Below, piece by piece: positions 1-5,534 of a stretch of DNA of 5,534 nucleotides. Position numbers and translations under genes: made by a program. The notes under the pieces were generated by a model. That model had not been told where the DNA came from and ran no database searches. It was given only the letters and a program-made list of their open reading frames with translations. The stretch is from contig PXSV01000186.1 of the NCBI GenBank assembly GCA_003022685.1, positions 14,070 through 19,603 on the forward strand. Reading direction: 5' to 3'. The stretch comes from Halobacteriales archaeon SW_9_67_24. GTDB taxonomy: Archaea; Halobacteriota; Halobacteria; Halobacteriales; Halococcaceae. How positions within the stretch are numbered: the stretch's first letter is position 1; the number at the start of each line of letters is the position of its first letter.

Positions 1-1
1 C

Positions 2-631
2 GGCGACCTCTCGGTCGCGGTCGATCCCCTCGACGGCTCCTCGAACATCAAGCCGAACAACACGATGGGAACGATCGTCGGGGTGTACGACACCCCGCTC
101 CCGGCGCGTGGCCGGGATCTCGTCGCCGGCGTCTACGTTCTCCTCGGCCCGATCACGACGATGGTGGCCGCCGTCGACGGGACCGTGACGGAGTACGTGG
201 TAGACGATGGAGACCGTCACACCGCCCGCGAGGACGTCTCCCTGCCGGACGAGCCGACGGTGTACGGGTTCGGCGGCCGCGTTCCCGACTGGACGGCGGG
301 GTTCACCGAGTACGCACGCGAGATCGAGTCGGACACGTCGCTGAAACTCCGGTACGGCGGTGCGATGATCGGCGACGCGAACCAGGTGATGACCTACGGC
401 GGCGTGTTTGCTTACCCGACGCTCGAATCCACACCTGAGGGCAAACTCCGCCTCCAGTTCGAGGCCAATCCGATGGGGTACATCGTGGAGTCGGCGGGCG
501 GGAAATCCTCGGACGGCGAGCGCTCGCTGCTCGACGTCGAACCCGACGACCTCCACGACCGGGTGCCGGTCTACCTCGGCAACGCCGGCCTGATCGACCG
601 TCTAGAAGCGGCGGTCGACGGCGGCGAGTGA
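2..631 (+). CDS. fbp: Fructose-1,6-bisphosphatase class I (5' partial)
   Basis: Catalyses hydrolysis of fructose 1,6-bisphosphate to fructose 6-phosphate, the committed step of gluconeogenesis, in the cytoplasm. The frame is open from the window edge and encodes 209 visible residues; the family is usually about 280-330 residues, so roughly the first 70-100 are outside. Visible in order: the metal- and phosphate-binding motif DPLDGSSN (visible residues 8-15), the substrate-binding stretch KLRYGGAMIGD (about 115-125) followed by NQVMTYGGVFAYP, and the family signature EANPMGYIVESAGG (about 154-167), whose Glu is a metal ligand in this family. The ATG at 65 lies inside the DPLDGSSN-NTMGT region and is not the start. 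The stop is TGA at 629-631, one base before the next start. The motifs distinguish it from the related inositol monophosphatases. The reading frame shows no damage. Confidence 0.95.
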   Translation, partial: GDLSVAVDPLDGSSNIKPNNTMGTIVGVYDTPLPARGRDLVAGVYVLLGPITTMVAAVDGTVTEYVVDDGDRHTAREDVSLPDEPTVYGFGGRVPDWTAGFTEYAREIESDTSLKLRYGGAMIGDANQVMTYGGVFAYPTLESTPEGKLRLQFEANPMGYIVESAGGKSSDGERSLLDVEPDDLHDRVPVYLGNAGLIDRLEAAVDGGE

Positions 632-632
632 G

Positions 633-788
633 ATGACCGGGCGTTCGAACGGTGCGTGGGAGCCGCGGGGACCGTGGGTCCTGCCGATCGGGACCGCCGT
701 GATCGGTGGCGTCGCCGTTCTCGTGACCGCCGTTGGAGTAGCTCGAAGGCGACGCCGGCAGGGCGAGGAGTCGGCAAGCGACGCTTGA
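633..788 (+). CDS. Small single-pass membrane protein (51 aa), unknown function
   Basis: I do not recognise this gene. It is an ATG-started frame of 51 residues beginning one base after the fbp stop, which suggests cotranscription and translational coupling. The product has a short polar N-terminus (MTGRSNGAWEPRGP), one hydrophobic segment at about residues 15-37 made of Val, Ala, Gly and Ile, then a cluster of five arginines (38-42) and an acidic, small-residue tail ending GEESASDA. By the positive-inside rule the arginines place the C-terminus in the cytoplasm. A hydrophobic helix followed at once by a basic stop-transfer run is unlikely as chance reading of noncoding DNA, and the high-GC codon pattern fits its neighbours. 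There is no lipobox or twin-arginine motif. It could be a small regulator or a membrane anchor; no function can be assigned. Confidence 0.6.
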   Translation: MTGRSNGAWEPRGPWVLPIGTAVIGGVAVLVTAVGVARRRRRQGEESASDA

Positions 789-800
789 ACACCGGGAACA

Positions 801-832
801 CGCTTTTAGCGACTCCACCGATAGAGAGGGGT
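801..832 (+). promoter_or_regulatory. Leaderless promoter of the toxin-antitoxin operon
   Basis: A T-rich TATA-like element, CTTTTAG (803-809), sits about 25-29 bases before the antitoxin ATG at 833. Haloarchaeal transcripts usually start 22-27 bases beyond the TATA element, so the transcript should begin at about 830-833, giving a leaderless or nearly leaderless mRNA. The 44-base gap between the small membrane gene and the antitoxin is just large enough for this promoter and shows the module is its own unit. A purine run GAGAGGGG (824-831) lies too close to the start to be a conventional ribosome binding site. Confidence 0.6.
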
Positions 833-1132
833 ATGAGCGACATCGTTTCGACACCCGACACGCTCGGCGGCGCGCCACGGATCGATGGACGACGCATTGG
901 TGTACACCACGTCGCGAAACGAGTGGTCGACGCGGAGGTGTCACCGGCGCAGGTGGCCGCGGACTACAACCTCGATCTCGCGGACGTGCACCGCGCTCTC
1001 ACGTACTACTACGACCACCCCGACGAGATGCGGGAGGTCCGAAAACAGCGACGGACGATCCCCGACGGAATGCGTGTCGTCCGAGGACCTGCCGACCTCG
1101 ACCGCCGTGACGGAGTGGAGAAAGAGGCGTGA
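833..1132 (+). CDS. DUF433 family antitoxin
   Basis: Predicted antitoxin of a type II module, expected to bind and neutralise the PIN-like toxin encoded just downstream and probably to bind its own promoter. The 99-residue product has the DUF433 plan: GGAPRIDGRRIGV (12-24), the usual GG-P-I-G-RI-V signature, then a helical segment SPAQVAADYNLDLADVHRALTYY (37-59) in which the SPAQVAADY/LADVHRAL pattern resembles a helix-turn-helix with the family's usual length. A charged tail (67-99) probably contacts the toxin. The ATG at 833 was chosen because it is preceded by a promoter at the right distance and because the signature starts about ten residues in, as in relatives; the frame is open further upstream, but that part overlaps the small membrane gene. 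The last four bases overlap the toxin start (GTGA). Family assignment is from recalled consensus; toxin neutralisation is inferred from context. Confidence 0.85.
   Translation: MSDIVSTPDTLGGAPRIDGRRIGVHHVAKRVVDAEVSPAQVAADYNLDLADVHRALTYYYDHPDEMREVRKQRRTIPDGMRVVRGPADLDRRDGVEKEA
1112..1120 (+). promoter_or_regulatory. Ribosome binding site of the toxin gene
   Basis: Two GGAG copies (1112-1115 and 1117-1120) lie within the antitoxin's last codons; the second ends 8 bases before the toxin's GTG. This supports the GTG at 1129 as the start and coupled translation of toxin after antitoxin. Confidence 0.5.
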
Positions 1133-1253
1133 AGCTCCTTGCGGACGAGCACATCCCGCCGGCGTTCGTGAAAGCACTCCGGGGTGAAGGCTACGATATC
1201 GTCGACATTGACGAAACAGTGGGCTTAGGGACGAGTGATCCAGAAATCCTCGA

Positions 1254-2839
<1,586 letters not shown>

Positions 2840-2843
<4 letters not shown>

Positions 2844-3703
2844 TCGCCCCGCCCCGCCGGGCCGTCCGCCGACTCGCGCTCGGCGGGCCGATCGTCCGTC
2901 GACCCGTCATCGCGTTCGCCCGAGTCGCCCCGAGGATCGCCGGGGCCGTCGCCGCCGTCCCCGTCGGTGGAATCGCGTCCGTCACCGTCGAGCGATTCGA
3001 TCGATTCGATCACGCCGTCGCGGATGTGGACGATCCGGTCGGCGTGCTCGGCGATCCGGCGCTCGTGGGTCACGAGCAAGATTGTGTTCCCACGGGCGTT
3101 CACCTCGCCGAGCAGCGCCATGATGTCGCCGCCGGTCTCGGTGTCGATGTTGCCCGTTGGTTCGTCGGCGAGCAGGACGGTCGGATCGGACGCGAGCGCC
3201 CGCGCGATCGCGACCCGTTGGCGTTGACCCCCCGAGAGTTCGTTGGGGCGGTGGTCGAGTCGATCGCCGAGCCCGACCCGCTCTAAGACTTCCCGTGCGC
3301 GCTTGCGCCGCCGCTCGCGCGACCAGTCGTCGAACACGAGGGGGAGCGTGACGTTCTCGACGGCGTTCGATCGCGGCATCAGGTTGAACGTTTGAAAGAC
3401 GAACCCGATTTCGGTCCCGCGGATCGCCGCACGGTCGTCCTCGGCGTCGGTGTCGACGTCGTGGCCCGCGACCTCGACGCGGCCCTCGTCCGGCGTATCG
3501 AGCGCGCCGACGAGGTTCAACAGGGTGCTCTTACCTGATCCGCTCGGGCCCATGACGGCCGTGTACGAGCCCTCGTCGAGCGTCAGCGAGACGCCGGCGA
3601 GCGCTTCGACGGTACCGCCGAGATCGTAGGTCTTCCGGACGTCCGCGAGGCGCACCACGGCTGTGTCCCCGGCCGATGCCGTCGTGGAGGCGGGCTGGCT
3701 CAC
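2840..3703 (-). CDS. ABC transporter ATPase, MacB/LolD type
   Basis: Cytoplasmic ATPase that drives the MacB-like permease encoded directly after it (stop and start overlap as GTGA). Of 287 residues, about 17-235 form a complete nucleotide-binding domain: Walker A GPSGSGKST (52-60), Q-loop FVFQTFNLMP (101-110; Q104), signature LSGGQRQ (156-162), Walker B VLLADEP (176-182; catalytic E181), D-loop GNID (184-187), and switch His H213 in VTHE. FNLMP after the Q-loop is typical of the LolD/MacB branch. The last 50 residues (238-287) are a low-complexity Asp/Gly/Ser/Arg tail not part of the fold. The start is GTG at 3703; an in-frame stop at 3724-3722 rules out an earlier one, though GTG codons at residues 16-17 would also keep the domain whole. 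No MacA-like adaptor gene lies in the window, so substrate and direction cannot be named; export is the family's usual role. Confidence 0.93.
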
Positions 3704-3783
3704 TGGCGGCCAGTACGTGGCTCACCATCATGAAGATTGTCGCTGTTCGCCGGATGCGCTCCGCCGACACCGCCGTCCGGGGT

Positions 3784-3815
3784 CGACGAACCCACGACTG
3801 TCCCCGGGTTCGTCG
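3784..3815. promoter_or_regulatory. Perfect 10-bp inverted repeat in divergent control region
   Basis: CGACGAACCC (3784-3793) and GGGTTCGTCG (3806-3815) are perfect reverse complements around a 12-base centre. The element lies in the 200-base gap between the leftward ABC operon (start 3703) and rightward dacZ (start 3904), about 60 bases upstream of the dacZ TATA element and about 80 bases upstream of the ABC start. It could be a dimeric regulator's operator or an RNA hairpin in a long ABC leader. Nothing else gene-like was found in 3704-3903. Confidence 0.4.
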
Positions 3816-3865
3816 GTTGTCGCGGACGAAGTCCTGCTCGGCCCTGCTGCCGGGAGAGCCGTGTC

Positions 3866-3880
3866 ACAAACCTTTTTGCG
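3866..3880 (+). promoter_or_regulatory. Promoter of the dacZ-mscS operon (BRE plus TATA-like)
   Basis: ACAAACC (3866-3872), an A-rich BRE-like stretch, is followed by a TTTTTG TATA-like element (3873-3878). The ATG of dacZ at 3904 is about 28 bases from the centre of the element, so the transcript should begin at about 3901-3904, giving a leaderless mRNA. This fits the absence of a ribosome binding site before dacZ. Confidence 0.65.
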
Positions 3881-3903
3881 GTCCCGGCGGCCCGTATCGG
3901 GTA

Positions 3904-4716
3904 ATGCCGACTGTACGCGACCTCCTCGGCGGGATCGTCGACGAGGTCGAAACTGTGCTCCTGTTCTCGCCGAGTTCGTCGTACTACGAACGGTGTCGAG
4001 CGGTCGAGGGCGTCTCGACGATCGTCGTTGCGCCCGAAAACGGGGTCGGCGCGGAGCACTACGTCGAACTGCCCCTCGAGTTCGCCGATCTCTCCGAGCG
4101 CATCCGGTTCGGGATCGAGGGCGCGCTCGACGAGGGCCACATCGACGAGGGCGACGAAGTGGCGTGTGCGATCAAACTGTTCGACGACGCCATCGACAGC
4201 GTGAGTCGGGCGCGGGCGGGCGACCTCGACCAGTCGGGCGTCTACGACCTCTTCACCAACTCCCGCGGCGATCCCGAAGTGATCCGGAACGTCCTGGACG
4301 TGGCGGTCGAGCTCGGCCAGAAGGGCCAGAAGGGCAAACCCGTCGGGGCGCTGTTCGTCATCGGCGACGCCGGCAAGGTGATGAACAAGTCCCGGCCGCT
4401 CAGCTATAACCCCTTCGAGAAGTCCCACGTCCACGTCGGCGACCCGATCGTGAACGTCATGCTGAAGGAATTTTCGAGACTCGACGGCGCGTTCGTCATC
4501 AGCGACGGTGGGAAGATCGTCTCGGCGTACCGCTATCTCGAACCGAACGCGGAGGGCGTCGACATTCCGAAAGGGCTCGGGACGCGCCACATGGCGGCGG
4601 GATCGATCACCCGGGACACCAACGCGACCGCGGTCGTCCTGAGCGAGAGCGATCGCCTGGTGCGCGCGTTCAAGGGCGGCGAGCTGATCCTCGAACTCGA
4701 TCCGGAGGAGTATTAG
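3904..4716 (+). CDS. dacZ: Diadenylate cyclase DacZ (c-di-AMP synthase)
   Basis: Condenses two ATP into cyclic di-AMP, the second messenger used by archaea mainly in osmotic and potassium control; cytoplasmic. The product is 270 residues. The N-terminal part (about 1-120) is an alpha/beta domain with VETVLLFSPSSSYYERC (15-31), consistent with the pyruvate-kinase-C-like domain reported for DacZ. The C-terminal DAC domain (about 140-265) contains GALFVIGDAGKVM (148-160), the catalytic DGA motif in LDGAFVISDGG (193-203), the second nucleotide motif GTRHMAAGSIT (226-236), and the metal-ligand Glu in VVLSES (E248). The third residue of the RHR motif known from bacterial enzymes is Met here. ATG 3904 was chosen because the promoter is correctly spaced; the frame is open further left but reads Arg/Ser-rich, noncoding-like sequence. 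The stop directly abuts the channel gene. Confidence 0.95.
   Translation: MPTVRDLLGGIVDEVETVLLFSPSSSYYERCRAVEGVSTIVVAPENGVGAEHYVELPLEFADLSERIRFGIEGALDEGHIDEGDEVACAIKLFDDAIDSVSRARAGDLDQSGVYDLFTNSRGDPEVIRNVLDVAVELGQKGQKGKPVGALFVIGDAGKVMNKSRPLSYNPFEKSHVHVGDPIVNVMLKEFSRLDGAFVISDGGKIVSAYRYLEPNAEGVDIPKGLGTRHMAAGSITRDTNATAVVLSESDRLVRAFKGGELILELDPEEY
4704..4708 (+). promoter_or_regulatory. Shine-Dalgarno site of the channel gene
   Basis: GGAGG within the last codons of dacZ, 8 bases before ATG 4717 and close to the consensus complement of archaeal 16S rRNA. It fixes the start of the channel gene and shows that it is translated from the dacZ transcript as an internal cistron. Confidence 0.75.
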
Positions 4717-5439
4717 ATGGGTCCGGCCCAGGCAGTCGGCGGGGACCTGCTCGCCAGCAACCTCGATCTCGTGCTCCTCGCGACCATTCTCGTGGTCGGC
4801 GGTCTCGTGGCCTACCTCGTCGCGCGGTCGAGCCGCCGGCTGCTCGTCGCTGCTGGCGTCGCGGACGCGGTCGAGGGAACCCCCTCCGAGCGCGCCGCCA
4901 GACGGCTCGGCACCTCCACCGTGGCCGTGCTCTCGTGGCTGCTCGCGGTGTTCGTGTTCGTCGTCATCGCGCTGTTCGCCCTCGGCGTCGCCGCACTGTT
5001 CGACATCCGGGGCTACCTGAGCGACTTCATCGACTTTCTGCCCGACCTCTTTCTCGCCACGCTGGTCGTGATCGTCGGCCTGGTCCTCGCCGATCGGGCG
5101 GAGCTCCGGGTCGCCGAACGCCTGAGCGGCTACAAGTTCACCTCGACGGGCGCACTGGGGATGGTGCCGACGCTCGTGAAGTACAGCGTGATCTACGTCG
5201 CGGCGCTCGTCGTCTTCCTCGGTGGTCTCGCCGGCAAGGACCTCCTCGCGGCGGGCGCGGCGGGAACCTACCTCCTCCTGACCCAGCCCTATGCCATCGG
5301 CGACGAGGTCCGCGTCGACGGTATGCACGGCATCGTCCAGGAGGTCGACGTGTTCGTCACCCACGTCGAGAGCGACGGCGAGGAGTTCATCATCCCGAAC
5401 CAGCGGGTGTTCGAGTCGGGTGTCGTGCGCGTCCGCTGA
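4717..5439 (+). CDS. MscS-family mechanosensitive channel protein, short
   Basis: Membrane protein of the small-conductance mechanosensitive channel family, expected to release solutes under hypo-osmotic stress. The 240-residue product has hydrophobic segments at about 15-37, 66-95, 105-126 and 150-172, and then the end of a pore-type helix (KDLLAAGAAGTYLLL, 174-188). The MscS beta domain follows: QPYAIGDEVRVDGMHGIVQEVDVFVTHVESDGEEFIIPNQRVFES (190-234), in which the GD-V-V-G--G-V and IPN-RVF features are diagnostic. It ends just after the beta domain and lacks the alpha/beta cytoplasmic cage of E. coli MscS, as in the short haloarchaeal forms I recall. Between KYSVIY (155-160) and the KDLLAAG pore-helix end there is room for one helix only, where the family normally has two, so a segment of about 20-30 residues seems to be missing in frame. 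ATG 4717 directly follows the dacZ stop and has GGAGG upstream. Cotranscription with dacZ suggests a shared osmotic role. Confidence 0.85.
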   Translation: MGPAQAVGGDLLASNLDLVLLATILVVGGLVAYLVARSSRRLLVAAGVADAVEGTPSERAARRLGTSTVAVLSWLLAVFVFVVIALFALGVAALFDIRGYLSDFIDFLPDLFLATLVVIVGLVLADRAELRVAERLSGYKFTSTGALGMVPTLVKYSVIYVAALVVFLGGLAGKDLLAAGAAGTYLLLTQPYAIGDEVRVDGMHGIVQEVDVFVTHVESDGEEFIIPNQRVFESGVVRVR

Positions 5440-5503
5440 ACCTTTTTACTGCGGGGGGATCGCGCTCGCTCCGCTCGTGCGACCCCCCGCTTGCAAAAAC
5501 GTT
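5440..5503. repeat. GC-rich hairpin with T-run and A-run flanks (possible terminator or intergenic repeat)
   Basis: GCGGGGGG (5451-5458) pairs with CCCCCCGC (5483-5490), and TCGC (5460-5463) with GCGA (5479-5482), around a single bulged A and a 15-base loop. Outside the stem, TTTTT (5443-5447) faces AAAAA (5495-5499) and AAC (5439-5441) faces GTT (5501-5503), so the whole element is an imperfect inverted repeat of about 64 bases. It starts directly after the channel stop. It may act as a terminator (on the minus strand the hairpin is followed by a T-run) or be a member of a dispersed intergenic repeat; its loop repeats GCTCG twice. Confidence 0.55.
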
Positions 5504-5507
5504 CATG

Positions 5508-5534
5508 AAAAACCCCCGCTCGCTCCCTGCGGTC
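5508..5534. repeat. Partial second copy of the GC-rich intergenic element
   Basis: AAAAA (5508-5512), then CCCCC and GC, then CGCTCGCTCC (5517-5526), which is identical to 5463-5472 of the hairpin loop region. The element runs off the window edge, so its partner arm is not visible. Its same-order A-run, C-run and shared 10-mer suggest a tandem or nested relative of the hairpin at 5440-5503. Confidence 0.4.

Noticed and set aside
656..832. N-terminal extension of the antitoxin to an ATG at 656
   Set aside because: The extra residues are the out-of-frame reading of the small membrane gene and intergenic promoter; the DUF433 signature starts as expected from ATG 833.
303..944. Minus-strand open frame of 213 codons over fbp and the antitoxin
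   Set aside because: Arg/Ser/Pro-rich antisense reading across two real plus-strand genes; no family resemblance.
3726..3745. Promoter for the ABC operon on the minus strand near CTTCATGATG
   Set aside because: The position would suit a leaderless start at 3703, but the sequence is only weakly AT-rich and no BRE is recognisable, so it was not listed as a feature.
3676..3903. Upstream extension of dacZ to an ATG at 3676
   Set aside because: The extension overlaps the start of the ABC ATPase gene and the promoter region, is Arg/Ser/Cys-rich, and would place the TATA element inside the gene.
4315..4332. Tandem 9-base repeat GGCCAGAAG x2 in dacZ
   Set aside because: It encodes GQKGQKGK, a lysine/glycine-rich linker that I recall as usual in haloarchaeal DacZ, and keeps the frame; no sign of expansion.
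3700..5364. Long minus-strand open frame (554 codons) opposite dacZ and the channel gene
   Set aside because: It is the antisense reading of two well-supported genes, has strongly repetitive Asp/Glu/His/Arg-rich sequence with no domain, and arises easily in GC-rich DNA with strong third-position G/C.
5441..5450. CTTTTTAC after the channel gene as a TATA element for a gene further right
   Set aside because: It is one arm of the larger inverted repeat, and no start codon with a coding frame follows within the window; it cannot be decided without downstream sequence.

Overview
The window is chromosomal DNA of a halophilic archaeon (class Halobacteria). The evidence is high GC, Asp/Glu-rich proteins, promoters with T-rich TATA-like elements about 25 bases before leaderless starts, and a cell-wide complement typical of haloarchaea: class I fructose bisphosphatase, archaeal diadenylate cyclase DacZ, and a MacB-like ABC exporter. 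The genus cannot be fixed from the sequence.

Layout. (i) 2-631 (+): the C-terminal three quarters of fructose-1,6-bisphosphatase, followed one base later by an undescribed 51-residue single-pass membrane protein (633-788). (ii) 833-1479 (+): a compact two-gene module, a DUF433-type antitoxin and a DUF5615 PIN-like toxin, with its own leaderless promoter, a 4-base GTGA overlap and a strong hairpin behind it. (iii) 1645-3703 (-): an ABC ATPase and a MacB/FtsX-type permease, also overlapping by GTGA. The permease is damaged: near its end the frame shifts, the fourth membrane helix is missing, and the expected C-terminus VDPIDALRYE* lies in another frame (1645-1677), so the open frame runs on antisense through the toxin gene to 1254. 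(iv) 3704-3903: a divergent control region with a perfect 10-bp inverted repeat and a clear TATA-like promoter for the rightward operon. (v) 3904-5439 (+): dacZ (c-di-AMP synthase) abutting a MscS-family mechanosensitive channel gene, with a strong ribosome binding site inside the end of dacZ. (vi) 5440-5534: a GC-rich, T/A-flanked hairpin and the start of a related element; no gene.

How the genes work together. The dacZ-channel pair links synthesis of an osmoregulatory second messenger to a turgor-release channel, a plausible osmotic-homeostasis operon for a salt-loving cell. The toxin-antitoxin pair is a self-contained accessory unit between metabolic and transport genes. No membrane-fusion partner for the ABC exporter is present here.

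The most notable observations are the two membrane-protein genes that each appear to lack one hydrophobic segment (permease TM4 with a frameshift; the channel's region before the pore helix, in frame). They may be real deletions or assembly errors in GC-rich repetitive codons. I see no clearly new defence or mobile system in the window.
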